Notes: generated from the letters alone by a model not told the origin. DNA of 64,000 nucleotides from Wenzhouxiangella sp. AB-CW3 (GCF_014725735.1 NZ_CP061368.1:3301225-3365224), one strand, 5' to 3'; positions 18,713 through 27,632 are shown, counted from the stretch's first letter. Program-made: numbers and translations.

Positions 18713-19456
18713 TCAAATACTGGTTGCAGCGTGGCGCTGCAGCCAGGAAGCGAGTCTTGAAAAGGTTTCGGCGGTCACGACATCGTCGCGGTTGTATCCC
18801 GGCGGTGTGGACGGTGCATGCGCGCAGGACGGAAATCCCGGCTGGTCGTGCACGGAATCCAGCCGTCGTCCGCTGCCACTGCGATCGGTCAGCGGGCTGA
18901 CGGCGAACCAGGCGACGTTGCGCACCGGGTTGTTGACACAATCCGGATTTCCGTCGCCACCGCCGCTGCCGGTCAGAATGATGCGATCCGGATCGGTAGC
19001 CAGGCGATCGGCATTGATCAGCCCGCGCACGAGGTCGCCGCTGCCGGGCGGGCCACCGCCGGGCAAACGCTTGATGGCGCGGGCCAGGTCGGCCTGCGAG
19101 TCGGTGGAACGAAAAACACCGTAATAGGCCCGGAGCTCGGGAATGGGTTGCGACATGCCCAGTGATACATAAGGGACCCAGCCGGTTTCCAGCTCCGGCG
19201 GGCAGGCATCCTGCTCCAGGCTTTCCAGGCCGTCACCTTCACGGTCGGGGCAAGGCAGCCGGCCATGCGCCAATGCAAAGGCGCGCATGCTCGAGCGCAA
19301 CTCCTCGCCATGAGCTAGCGCCGTTGCGCGATCGGCCACCGGGTTCAGGTTGCCGAAGGTGTCGGTCGCGATCCAGGCCAGGACCCCGATGACGGTCAGG
19401 GCGATGGCCAGCTCGACCAGTGTGAACCCGTGTGCGCCCGAATATCCGTGAATCAT
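18713..19456 (-). CDS. Prepilin-like protein, PCPD family (247 aa)
   Basis: The leader MIHGYSGAHG-FTLVELAIALTVIGVLA is a canonical prepilin site with Glu at +5. The head shares the family box (GRLPCPDREGDGLESLEQDAC) and VPYVSLGMSQ plus AYYGVFR. It lacks the Ala-rich membrane-like tail seen in three other family members. It is encoded between platform-type genes and the secretin, overlapping the upstream gene by 4 bp. A minor-pilin or pseudopilin role is inferred from operon context. Confidence 0.85.
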   Translation of the reverse strand: MIHGYSGAHGFTLVELAIALTVIGVLAWIATDTFGNLNPVADRATALAHGEELRSSMRAFALAHGRLPCPDREGDGLESLEQDACPPELETGWVPYVSLGMSQPIPELRAYYGVFRSTDSQADLARAIKRLPGGGPPGSGDLVRGLINADRLATDPDRIILTGSGGGDGNPDCVNNPVRNVAWFAVSPLTDRSGSGRRLDSVHDQPGFPSCAHAPSTPPGYNRDDVVTAETFSRLASWLQRHAATSI

Positions 19457-20106
19457 GGCGATTCCTCGTCCGGCATTCCCGGCGGATCGAGATCCATCAG
19501 GTTCGGCATGTCGGACTGGAGCGCGCTGATTTCCTCGAAAAGCTCCATCATCCGGTCGCTGTGATCGACCTCGCCGCTTTCTTCGGCCAGCCGCGACAAC
19601 TCCTGCGCCCGCGAGCGCATCTGCCCGGCCACATCAACCGTGGTTTCGAGATCCTGCAGGTTGACCCCGGCCACCTCGTCGGTGCCCAGGGTGGCGCGCA
19701 GGCGCCCAAGTACCTGCCGCAACTCGTCGGGATCGGCGCCCAGGCCTTCGCGGGACAGTCCCAGCAGGCGCTGCTGGATATCCATCAGCTCCTCGACGCT
19801 TTCGCTGCCGGGCAGCGGGGCGCGCAGACCGGTCGACGGCTCGTGAATCCTGGGTTCGCGTTCGCCGAACAGTTCCGGCACGGTGGGGCCGGGGACGTCT
19901 TCGGCATCTGCCGGATCAAATGCCCGGTCAGGAGCAAGGGCCGGCTCCAGCCGATCCGCCGGGGCGGGCTGCTCCGTTCGCGTCGTGGGCAGATCGGGGG
20001 TATCCATCGGCGCCGGCGCGATAAAGCGGTACTGCACCCACAGCCAGAGCGCGCCAACCACCAGCAGCCCCAACAAAAATCCGAGAACAGCCTGGCGATT
20101 GATCAT
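19453..20106 (-). CDS. Single-pass membrane protein of the pilus operon, function unknown
   Basis: This 217-residue protein has one N-terminal membrane anchor (AVLGFLLGLLVVGALWLWV), a Pro/Glu/Asp-rich linker and a helical C-terminal half. That half contains ESVEELMDIQQRLLGLSREG and MELFEEISALQSDMPNLMDL. No enzyme or known domain is recognised. It overlaps both neighbours by 4 bp, so it is almost certainly part of the assembly machinery. By position it could be a platform or secretin-linking component, but this is inference only. Confidence 0.75.
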   Translation of the reverse strand: MINRQAVLGFLLGLLVVGALWLWVQYRFIAPAPMDTPDLPTTRTEQPAPADRLEPALAPDRAFDPADAEDVPGPTVPELFGEREPRIHEPSTGLRAPLPGSESVEELMDIQQRLLGLSREGLGADPDELRQVLGRLRATLGTDEVAGVNLQDLETTVDVAGQMRSRAQELSRLAEESGEVDHSDRMMELFEEISALQSDMPNLMDLDPPGMPDEESP

Positions 20107-20645
20107 GATCCGTCCCGCTCGCTCGAGTTCTCCAGGGTGCCGCGCCGGACCCGGTCCCGGGACAGGGTCAGTACCTGGCGGCCCTCTCTTTCCTGGATCA
20201 CCACCTGGTGGCCTTCGATACGCTCAACGCGACCGCCACGATCCAGGCTGGAGGCTTCCGTGACCATGGCCCCATCAATCATGGCCCGCGGTTCGGATCC
20301 GAGCACGATCAGGCTGAGCCGACGATCCGGCAGCACCGGCGCCGGTTCCGCCGCGGCAATCCGGTCGTCGATCAGATCGCGTGGCGCCAGCGCAAGCAGC
20401 GGCGCGTCGTCTGCATCGGCCCGTACCGAGGCAACGGCCTGGGTATCGATTTCGCGGGCGATGCTGTCGATGTTGGCGGCCAGCCCCTCCAGCGCTTCCC
20501 TGCTGACCGGGGCCGAGACCTCGGCAGAGCCGGAATCGGCGCGCGGTGGCATGTGGGTCCTCTGGCCGTCGAAGAAACCGCCCAGACCGGCCGCGGCAAG
20601 CAGCAACACGACGATGGCGGTGAGCGTCAGAAATGCGAATCTCAC
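20103..20645 (-). CDS. MshK-like small pilus biogenesis protein
   Basis: This 180-residue protein has an N-terminal anchor (FLTLTAIVVLLLAAAGLGGFF) and a C-terminal beta module. The module reads LIVLGSEPRAMIDGAMVTEA, then RVERIEGHQVVIQEREGRQV and LTLSRDRVRRG. The pattern of a redox-independent HR/GspC-GspB-like domain that ends by reporting an internal sequence value is like MshK and GspB C-termini. Identity as MshK is inferred from this module plus the operon position between the MshI-like and unknown genes. Confidence 0.65.
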   Translation of the reverse strand: MRFAFLTLTAIVVLLLAAAGLGGFFDGQRTHMPPRADSGSAEVSAPVSREALEGLAANIDSIAREIDTQAVASVRADADDAPLLALAPRDLIDDRIAAAEPAPVLPDRRLSLIVLGSEPRAMIDGAMVTEASSLDRGGRVERIEGHQVVIQEREGRQVLTLSRDRVRRGTLENSSERDGS

Positions 20646-21919
20646 GTCCGATCCTCCCGCGCTATCAAGCGATAGGAAAAACTGCCCCGACTGGTGCCGG
20701 CCGGGTCCAGCGAACGGGCCTCCCAGCCCGCTTCGTTCAGGGCCGCGACAAAGCGACTGATGGTGCCGCTCTGACCGCTTTCACTTGCCCGGCCGTCGAC
20801 GCGCAAGCGGTAGTCTCCGCGCACGTCTTCGAGCGTGATGCGATGAATCGACACGCCCTCGGGCACGGCCGCTCGAATCTGTTCCACCACCGGAACCGGT
20901 GCATACAGACTGCCGGGAACCAATTGCTGAACAAAGCCGGCCACCGACTCCAGCCGGACCCAGTCCGGCGGCGCCGAGCCATTGCCGATGGCCTCGCGCA
21001 GACCATCGATCTCGGCCTGGCGGGTGGTCAGCTCACCCTGGGTTTCTGCAGCCACCTGGCGCGCCTGCCAGCCGCCGGCCAGCAGACCGAGTGCCAGCAC
21101 CGCGATCAACGCCATGGCCATGGGCGCGCGCTTCTCGGCCAGCCAGGCCAGTCGCTGCGGCACCGGGTTGGCCAGGTTCATGGCCGGCTGGGCATTCAAT
21201 TGCTCGGCCAGACCATCGAAGGGGGCATCGCTGCGCCCTCCTACAAAGGTGCCGGGCAGGAGCTCGACGCTCAGCGCTTCTTCCTGCTGCATGGCATCGA
21301 CCAGATCAGACTCCTGATCAACACCGGAGCGGCTCAGCGGCAGCCAATCCAGCGTCACTTCGCCGGAGCGAAGCATCGGGTGGTCGACCAGTTGCCGACC
21401 CAGGCGGGTGGCCGCGGCAGTCAGATCGTCGTGACCATCGCCGCTGGCGAAAACATCCTCATAGACAAGTCCCCGGGGACTATCGACAAAGGCCATCAAG
21501 TGCCTGCCATGGCGCAGCACCCTGCCTCCGGCACCGGCAGCCAGCAACTGTCCGGGCAGCACGATCATGCAATGATCGGACTGGCGCGAGGCCCACTCCA
21601 TGCCATCCTGCCAGGCAGCCAGCGGAACGGCGGTGTAGAGCACCTGCGCGCCGTCGGGAAGCCGGCGATTGCGATGAATGACGACATGGCTGGGGCCCTC
21701 GATCCACCCTTCCATGCGCACATGGCGCTCAACCATGGCGCGGGCGAATGTAGGCTTTCCCTCGAACCTCAGCTCACCAAGCACGGCGCCCGGGAAGGAC
21801 ATGACGACCATGGCCGGGCGGCTCAGTCGCTCGCGCGGCTTGAGCTGGCGGGTCTCGCCATCGGGCCCCAGCAGGGTCCAGGCGTCTCCCGCGGCCAGAA
21901 CGACATCAACCGGCGTCAT
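20642..21919 (-). CDS. Bipartite PilM/PilN-like (GspL-like) platform protein
   Basis: The 425 residues comprise a cytoplasmic N-terminal half of actin-like/GspL type, one membrane segment around residues 258-278 (APMAMALIAVLALGLLAGGW) and a periplasmic PilN/GspL-like module. That module includes a coiled-coil start (ETQGELTTRQAEIDGLREAI) and a ferredoxin-like part (GVSIHRITLEDVRGDYRLRV, FVAALNEAGWEARSLD). This corresponds to MshI plus MshI2-like functions in one chain. It would connect the GspE-type motor to the periplasmic alignment complex. It overlaps both neighbours by 4 bp. Confidence 0.75.
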   Translation of the reverse strand: MTPVDVVLAAGDAWTLLGPDGETRQLKPRERLSRPAMVVMSFPGAVLGELRFEGKPTFARAMVERHVRMEGWIEGPSHVVIHRNRRLPDGAQVLYTAVPLAAWQDGMEWASRQSDHCMIVLPGQLLAAGAGGRVLRHGRHLMAFVDSPRGLVYEDVFASGDGHDDLTAAATRLGRQLVDHPMLRSGEVTLDWLPLSRSGVDQESDLVDAMQQEEALSVELLPGTFVGGRSDAPFDGLAEQLNAQPAMNLANPVPQRLAWLAEKRAPMAMALIAVLALGLLAGGWQARQVAAETQGELTTRQAEIDGLREAIGNGSAPPDWVRLESVAGFVQQLVPGSLYAPVPVVEQIRAAVPEGVSIHRITLEDVRGDYRLRVDGRASESGQSGTISRFVAALNEAGWEARSLDPAGTSRGSFSYRLIAREDRT

Positions 21920-22392
21920 ACATCCTCCTCGACTTGCAGGTAAAGCGTGCCGGTCAACTCGAAGTTGAGCCCACGCTCGCGCTGGGACGGCACACTGAAC
22001 AGGCTGAAACCGGGGTCGCTCACACCGACCGTCCAGGCGCGCGGCACAAACAGGGCGCGGCGGTCCTCGGGCACGGTCTCGTCCAGCGCCGCCAGCACGT
22101 CACGTCGTGGCATGGTCGAACTGCGATAGCGCAGGCGCCGTTCGGTCCAGCGACCCGACTGCAGGCCCAGGGACTCGGCCCGGTCCAGCAGATCGGTCGC
22201 CGCCTGCTCTATCTCGCGGCGCCGCTCGACCTGTTCGCGCTGCTCGGCCAGAACCGCGGCTTCCCGGTCCAGTGCGTGCAACTCCACGCGCAACTGATCG
22301 AGCTCGGAAAAGCCGTGGCGCGCGTAGAACGCACTGACCACCAGGGCCGCGATCAGGCCGACGAACAACAAAATGACGACGGGACGACTCAC
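21916..22392 (-). CDS. PilO/MshJ-like membrane protein
   Basis: This 158-residue protein has one N-terminal membrane helix (PVVILLFVGLIAALVVSAFY) followed directly by coiled coil (LDQLRVELHALDREAAVLAE) and a small alpha/beta end. That is the usual PilO/GspM/MshJ layout. It is the partner position for the PilN/GspL-like protein encoded immediately downstream with a 4-bp overlap. Sequence similarity to named MshJ proteins cannot be confirmed by eye, so the name is by architecture and context. Confidence 0.68.
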   Translation of the reverse strand: MSRPVVILLFVGLIAALVVSAFYARHGFSELDQLRVELHALDREAAVLAEQREQVERRREIEQAATDLLDRAESLGLQSGRWTERRLRYRSSTMPRRDVLAALDETVPEDRRALFVPRAWTVGVSDPGFSLFSVPSQRERGLNFELTGTLYLQVEEDV

Positions 22393-22396
22393 GGGA

Positions 22397-23284
22397 TTAC
22401 TGGTCCATTCGCCAGTGCGCGGTCAACAGCACCACTTCGTCCTCATTGAAGGCACGACCTGTGGCGATGGCGTTGGCCGGCTCATCCGGGTCGACCACGA
22501 AGTGATTCTGGGAGTGGGTCACGTTGGCCGCCCACTGGTGGCCCGGCTGGTTGGCGCCGCCGGCCTCGTCGGAGCGCTGACCCTCGTTCTGGATGCGGAA
22601 ACGACCCTCGCGTGCATCGGCCTGGCCATCGATCAACTGATCGAGGTAACGGGCCAGATCGGGGGTCAGGCCGCGAATGACCATGACATTGCCGGAGCCG
22701 GATGCCTGCTCCGGCGGGTTCCACTGAAAGCAGACCTGCAATTCGGCGACGTTGCCGTTGGAGTCTTCGTAGACATAGCGGTCTTCGAAGCCTTCGCCGC
22801 GACCGGCCGGCAGGGTAATACCCGATCGCAACATCAGGTCGCGCAGGTTCTGTTCGGCCAGTTCGGGATCGCCCGGGCCGACGGAGTTGGCCGGGTAGCC
22901 CTCGCCGTTACAGACCCTCAGTCCGGTATCGGTGAAGTTGGCCGGAACGCCGGCCGCGCCGCTGCCACCGGCCCAGGGGCTGGTGCGCTGGCAGACATCG
23001 CCTCCGGAACCGTCAAAGTTGGTCTCGGCCCCGTTGATCATGTAGGTCGGCGCCTGCTGGCAGTCGCCGACAACCGAGCCGGTGCGCTGGTAATACTGGT
23101 CGTAGGCCGCACGCCACTGCATGACGAACTTGTTGGCCACCCGGTTGTATTCGGCGTTGCGCTGCACGTCCTTGGCCACGGCCAGGGCACCGAGTATGAG
23201 TCCGATAATGGCCAGGACCACGGCCATCTCGACCAGGGTGAAGCCGCGCGAATCGGCGGCAGGATGACTGCTTGTCAGCTTCAT
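22397..23284 (-). CDS. Type IV prepilin-like protein (family A, second copy)
   Basis: ATG 23284 has GGAGG 8 nt upstream and gives a leader MKLTSSHPAADSRG-FTLVEMAVVLAIIGLI. The 295-residue product is unusually large for a major pilin. It shares with its upstream neighbour YNRVANKFVMQW, LPAGRGEGFEDRYVYEDSNG, QVCFQWNPP, SGSGNVMVIRGLTPDLARYL and IDGQADAREG. It carries several cysteines that could form head-domain disulfides. Being second in the operon, it is a candidate structural or minor pilin. Confidence 0.87.
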   Translation of the reverse strand: MKLTSSHPAADSRGFTLVEMAVVLAIIGLILGALAVAKDVQRNAEYNRVANKFVMQWRAAYDQYYQRTGSVVGDCQQAPTYMINGAETNFDGSGGDVCQRTSPWAGGSGAAGVPANFTDTGLRVCNGEGYPANSVGPGDPELAEQNLRDLMLRSGITLPAGRGEGFEDRYVYEDSNGNVAELQVCFQWNPPEQASGSGNVMVIRGLTPDLARYLDQLIDGQADAREGRFRIQNEGQRSDEAGGANQPGHQWAANVTHSQNHFVVDPDEPANAIATGRAFNEDEVVLLTAHWRMDQ

Positions 23285-23318
23285 GAGATCTTCCTCCATC
23301 GTCCGGTCAATACCGGGA

Positions 23319-24113
23319 TCACTGATTCATCTTGTAGTGGGCGGCCACGGTGATGACCTGGGCCTCGTTGAGTGCCGGACCTGCGCCGGGCTCACCGGCT
23401 TCGTCACCGATGCCGTAGGTGTTGTCGGTATTCCATTGCAGCCCCGGCTGGTTGCGGTCGCCGTCTCCGTTGAGCCCGACCTGCCGGAACATGCCTTCAC
23501 GGGCATCGGCCTGGCCATCAATGGCCTGATCAAGGTAGCGGGCCAGGTCGGGCGTCAGGCCGGTAATCACCATGACGTTGCCCGATCCCGAGGGCGTATC
23601 CGGCGGATTCCACCCGAAGCAGACCTGTATCTCCTGCGGGTTGCCGTTGCTGTCCAGATACACGTAGCGATCCTCGAAACCCTCGCCGCGGCCCGGCGGC
23701 AGAGTGACACCGGCCTGCAGCATCAGGGTGCGCAGGCTGCGGTCGGCATCGACATTGGCCAGGCCATCGAGCGCCGGATTGTCGCCTTCGCAGATCACCT
23801 CCAACGGCTCGATATCGCTCATGTCGCCACCCGATGAGTTGCCGGAATCGACAAAGCGCTCACCGTTGACCATCAACTGTGGCTGGATCTGGGAATCACC
23901 GACTGGCACGCCGGTACGCTGGTAGTAAGCGTTGTAGGCGACCACCCACTGATCGATGAACTTCTGCTTGACCTTGGTGTACTCGGCATTGCGCTGGATA
24001 TCCAGCCCGATCATGACCGCTCCCAGGATCAGACCGATGACCGCCAGCACCACGGCCATCTCGACCAGGGTGAAGCCGGACTGCCGACCATTGAACCGAT
24101 TGACTTTCTTCAT
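23319..24113 (-). CDS. Type IV prepilin-like protein (family A, first gene of the operon)
   Basis: The 264-residue protein has the leader MKKVNRFNGRQSG-FTLVEMAVVLAVIGLI (prepilin peptidase site, Glu at +5). The head contains LPPGRGEGFEDRYVYLDSNG, IQVCFGWNPP, SGSGNVMVITGLTPDLARYL and IDGQADAREG, nearly matching the next gene. GGAGG lies 10 nt before the ATG. As first gene of a 16-gene operon it should be the most strongly expressed and is the best candidate for the major pilin. Confidence 0.87.
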   Translation of the reverse strand: MKKVNRFNGRQSGFTLVEMAVVLAVIGLILGAVMIGLDIQRNAEYTKVKQKFIDQWVVAYNAYYQRTGVPVGDSQIQPQLMVNGERFVDSGNSSGGDMSDIEPLEVICEGDNPALDGLANVDADRSLRTLMLQAGVTLPPGRGEGFEDRYVYLDSNGNPQEIQVCFGWNPPDTPSGSGNVMVITGLTPDLARYLDQAIDGQADAREGMFRQVGLNGDGDRNQPGLQWNTDNTYGIGDEAGEPGAGPALNEAQVITVAAHYKMNQ

Positions 24114-24363
24114 CTTGCTATTGCCTCCATGGATGCCTCAAAGGCTGCTGTATCTGGACTTGTCCACTAGCGGATCCCTCGACTTTCGGTCCGGCGGGAG
24201 GGCATTGACACCGCGCTCCCCGAAGCTTCTGATAGACTCAAATCCGCGACTGTTACCGTATTCAGCGTGATTTCTTGCCGTCCTGTAACACTTTGTCCAG
24301 GAATCGCCCCGAACGCCGCACAACAAGCACAACCAGGCGGGGGACAACACCAGCCGATCAGCC
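24114..24363. promoter_or_regulatory. Divergent intergenic region: pilus operon (minus) and ECF sigma/kinase pair (plus)
   Basis: This 250-bp spacer must hold the promoters of both divergent units. On the plus strand TTGACA occurs at 24205-24210, with TGATAG at 24230-24235 after a 19-bp spacer. That is a suboptimal but usable candidate for the sigma-factor gene. No convincing -10/-35 pair stands out for the minus-strand operon, and no sigma-54 site was seen. Some of the candidate elements may instead be recognised by the ECF factor itself. Confidence 0.35.
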
Positions 24364-24963
24364 ATGACAAGAAAAGCGATCTCTGCGAGTGAGACACAGC
24401 CGATTACCCGGCTGCTCAGGGATTGGCGCTCCGGGGATGACCAGGCCCTGGAGGCGCTGATGCCGCTGGTTCATCGCCAGCTGATTCAACTGGCGCGCGG
24501 ACACATGGCCCACGAGCGCAGTGCGACCATGCAACCCACGGCACTGGTCAACGAAGCTTTCCTGCGCCTGGTCGATTCCAGTGTCGATTTTGTCGATCGA
24601 TCGCATTTCTACGCCATGACCGCGCGCATGATGCGCCGGATCCTGGTCGACCAGGCACGGGCCCGCTCCAGCCAACGGCGCGGCGGCGACAAGTTGCAGG
24701 TCAGCCTGGAGGACAACGAACTGCCCGCAGGGGAAGGTGGTGAGGAACAAGTCGATTTCCTGGCACTGGATCAGGCACTGACGACCCTGGCGCAACGCGA
24801 CGAACAGAAAGCCGAGATTCTGGTGCTGACCTACTTCGGCGGAATGACCACCCGAGAAGTCGCTGCCGTCCTTGATGTCTCGGCCATGAAGGTCTCGCGT
24901 GAGCTCAGGTTCGCCAGGGCCTGGTTGGCAAAGACACTCGGAGATACATTCAACCTCTCATGA
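24364..24963 (+). CDS. ECF-type RNA polymerase sigma factor
   Basis: The 199-residue protein belongs to the ECF subfamily often paired with Ser/Thr kinases. Region 2 contains TALVNEAFLRLVD and SHFYAMTARMMRRILVDQAR. Region 4 has ILVLTYFGGMTTREVAAVLD followed by the recognition helix SAMKVSRELRFARAWL. No anti-sigma gene is visible. The downstream kinase gene overlaps by 4 bp (ATGA), so the two are translationally coupled and the kinase is the likely controller of sigma activity, as proposed for related ECF-kinase pairs. Confidence 0.92.
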   Translation: MTRKAISASETQPITRLLRDWRSGDDQALEALMPLVHRQLIQLARGHMAHERSATMQPTALVNEAFLRLVDSSVDFVDRSHFYAMTARMMRRILVDQARARSSQRRGGDKLQVSLEDNELPAGEGGEEQVDFLALDQALTTLAQRDEQKAEILVLTYFGGMTTREVAAVLDVSAMKVSRELRFARAWLAKTLGDTFNLS

Positions 24964-27632
24964 ACGACTGGAACACCCTCCAGAACTGGTTCGACAAACT
25001 CGTCGCCCTGCCGGAAAACGCCCGTCGCGGCGCGCTCGAGGCGCTGCGCCGCGACGATCCAGCCCTGGCCACGGAGCTGGAAGACCTGCTGGCGGTTGAC
25101 AGCTCGACCAGCACGCAGATCGGCTGGCGCGTACGTCGGGCAGCCACCAGCCTGCCCTTTCCCGGAGAACTGGAAAGCGGCGACCAGATCGGCGCATGGC
25201 GGGTCAAACAACGGATTGGCCGTGGTGGCATGGGCATCGTCTACCAGGTCGAGCGGGTCGAGGGCGACTTTGAACAAATCGCAGCGCTCAAGCTGGTGGC
25301 GACTGCCGGCGACCCGGCCCTGGGCGACTATTTTGTGCGCGAGCGCCAGATCATGGCCCGCCTCAATCACGCCAACATTGCCGGGTTGCTCGACGGTGGA
25401 GTCCTCGAAGACGGTCGCCCCTGGCTGGTCATGGAGTTCATCGAAGGCCTGCCGATCAACACATGGTGCGACACGCAACGCCTCGGCATCCGGCAGCGCC
25501 TGGCCCTGTTCCTGCGCGCCCTGGACGCGGTGCAGTTTGCGCATCGCAGCCTGGTGCTGCACAAGGACCTGAAGTTCAGCAACCTGCTGGTCACCGACGA
25601 CGGGCAACCCAAGCTGCTGGATTTTGGCACCGCGTCGCTGATGGAAGACGAGACCTCCGACGACAATCAGACCCGACTGCTCGCACTCACCCCCGAGTTT
25701 TCCAGCCCGGAGCGCATTCAGGGCGCGCCCCTGACCACCGCCAGCGATATCTACAGCCTGGGCGTGATGCTCTACCACCTGCTGGCCGGATGCCTCCCAC
25801 TTGATGCCCGAACATCAAGCCCGGCCGAGCTGGAGAGGATGGTTTGCGAACAGGAGCCGCTGCCGCCATCCCGACAGATCGACGGCAAGAACAACGAAGT
25901 GGCAAGTGCACGAAGCACTACACCCCGGTCGCTGCAGCAACAGCTCAAGGGGGACCTCGACGCCATCGTGCTCACCTGCCTGCGCAAGGAACCGGAACGC
26001 CGCTACGCCACTGCCCAGGCGCTGGCGGCCGACATTCGCGCCTTCCTGGACGACGAGCCGGTCAGCGCACGCAAGGACGCCGTCGGCTATCGCATCGGCA
26101 AGTTCATCCGGCGCCGCCGCTGGCCCCTGGGCAGCGGCATTGCCCTGGTGCTGGCCGTTGGCTTCGGCCTCAACGCATCCCTGACCAGTTACCTGGAAGC
26201 CGAACAAAGGCGCCTGGAACTGGAGCATGTCGCCCAGTTCCAGAACGAGCTGCTGCTGACACTGGACCCGGCCGACATGGGTGCAACCGTGATGGGATGG
26301 CTGGAAGACGAGCTCGGTCAACACGAACTGGGGGCCGATGGCGACCTGCCGGCGAAACTGCGCGAGACCCTCGACCTGGCCGACCTGGGGCGAACGCTGA
26401 TCGACCGTGCCCTGCTCGGCACGGCACTGGAGCGTATCGGCGAACACTTCGTCGACATGCCCATGATCGGTTCGGAAATGGCCCGCAGCGTGGCTTCCAA
26501 CTACCACCAGTTGCAACTCATCGATCAGGCCCTGGATGCACTTAAGCTTGCCGAGCGCATGGCACGGATCGACCCGGAGGGCGAAGGCGAGGCGCTGCAG
26601 TTGCGGGCACTGAGGCTGTCTCACCAGCGCCAGGTCGGCCGCCTGGAAGAGGCTGAAAGCGGCCTGAAGGAACTGGCCGCGAAGCTCGACGCCGACCCGG
26701 ACCTTGCCGATGAGCTGGTTCGCGGCATCGTATTCAAGGGGCTTGGCGATATCGCCGCGCAACGCGGTGCACTGCCCAGGGCGCTCAACGACTATCAGCG
26801 TTCGCTGAACTATCGGCGTGCCGGGGGCCACGCAAGCGCGGCGCGCATCGTACTGCAGGACATTGCCAACACGCAGGCCCGCCTGGGCCGGGTGCACGAT
26901 GCCCTGAACACGCTGGAGCAACTGGAAGACGAATGGACCCGGGCCGAATCAGCCGACCACCCCCGGGCGGTCAGCGCCCGGCTCAGCAAGGCCTCTGCGC
27001 TGAGCGACCTTGGCCAATTGGATGAGGCCGAAGCCATTCAGCGCGAGGTCCTGGCGTTAAGAACCCGCATGCACGGTCGCAACGACCAACGCACCCTGGT
27101 GGTACTGAACAATCTCGGCCTCACCCTCAATCGCAAGGGCAAGCCAGACCGGGGCATGGAGAAGATCAGACAGGCCTTCGACCTGCGCATGAATGCCTAC
27201 GGCCCCACCGATCCCTGGACCATCAACAGTGCAGTTCGTCTGGCATCGGAAAGCCTGGATGAGGGCGAGCCGGAGAACGCACTCGACATCGCCGACAAGA
27301 TCCTGGCGTCCAACAATCCGGCCGATTCGGGCAGCCTGGTCCTGCTCAGCCTGATTGCGCTGGTGGCCGAAACGGAGATCAACCGGGAAGTCGACAGGGA
27401 GCGCCAGGCTGATGTGCTGGCCCATCTCGATACCCTGGAACTGGGTTGGCAGAACGAGCTCCTGGCCGACAAGCTGCTGGCCCGACTCGACGAGCTCAAG
27501 GGCGAGCCTGGGCAGGCCCGCGACCGGCTGCAACAGGCGCAACAGCAACTGGATGACTTCGTCGACCCCGACCACTTCATCATGCGCGACCTGCTAAACC
27601 GACTGTCGCGGCTTGAGAGCTCTTCAACGTGA
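24960..27632 (+). CDS. Transmembrane Ser/Thr protein kinase with TPR-like C-terminal domain
   Basis: In this 890-residue protein a short N-terminal segment precedes a Hanks-type kinase domain. The glycine loop is IGRGGMGIVYQVERV, the catalytic lysine is in IAALKLV, the catalytic loop is LHKDLKFSN (HKD replacing HRD) and the magnesium loop is LLDFGTAS, with SPERIQG and a Ser/Thr-rich tail region. A membrane helix near 392-412 (SGIALVLAVGFGLNASL) is followed by about 450 residues of TPR-like helical pairs (ALDALKLAERMARIDPEGEG, AIQREVLALRTRMHGRNDQR). The TPR part would be extracytoplasmic. It likely senses envelope signals and acts on the coupled sigma factor. Confidence 0.92.
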   Translation: MNDWNTLQNWFDKLVALPENARRGALEALRRDDPALATELEDLLAVDSSTSTQIGWRVRRAATSLPFPGELESGDQIGAWRVKQRIGRGGMGIVYQVERVEGDFEQIAALKLVATAGDPALGDYFVRERQIMARLNHANIAGLLDGGVLEDGRPWLVMEFIEGLPINTWCDTQRLGIRQRLALFLRALDAVQFAHRSLVLHKDLKFSNLLVTDDGQPKLLDFGTASLMEDETSDDNQTRLLALTPEFSSPERIQGAPLTTASDIYSLGVMLYHLLAGCLPLDARTSSPAELERMVCEQEPLPPSRQIDGKNNEVASARSTTPRSLQQQLKGDLDAIVLTCLRKEPERRYATAQALAADIRAFLDDEPVSARKDAVGYRIGKFIRRRRWPLGSGIALVLAVGFGLNASLTSYLEAEQRRLELEHVAQFQNELLLTLDPADMGATVMGWLEDELGQHELGADGDLPAKLRETLDLADLGRTLIDRALLGTALERIGEHFVDMPMIGSEMARSVASNYHQLQLIDQALDALKLAERMARIDPEGEGEALQLRALRLSHQRQVGRLEEAESGLKELAAKLDADPDLADELVRGIVFKGLGDIAAQRGALPRALNDYQRSLNYRRAGGHASAARIVLQDIANTQARLGRVHDALNTLEQLEDEWTRAESADHPRAVSARLSKASALSDLGQLDEAEAIQREVLALRTRMHGRNDQRTLVVLNNLGLTLNRKGKPDRGMEKIRQAFDLRMNAYGPTDPWTINSAVRLASESLDEGEPENALDIADKILASNNPADSGSLVLLSLIALVAETEINREVDRERQADVLAHLDTLELGWQNELLADKLLARLDELKGEPGQARDRLQQAQQQLDDFVDPDHFIMRDLLNRLSRLESSST

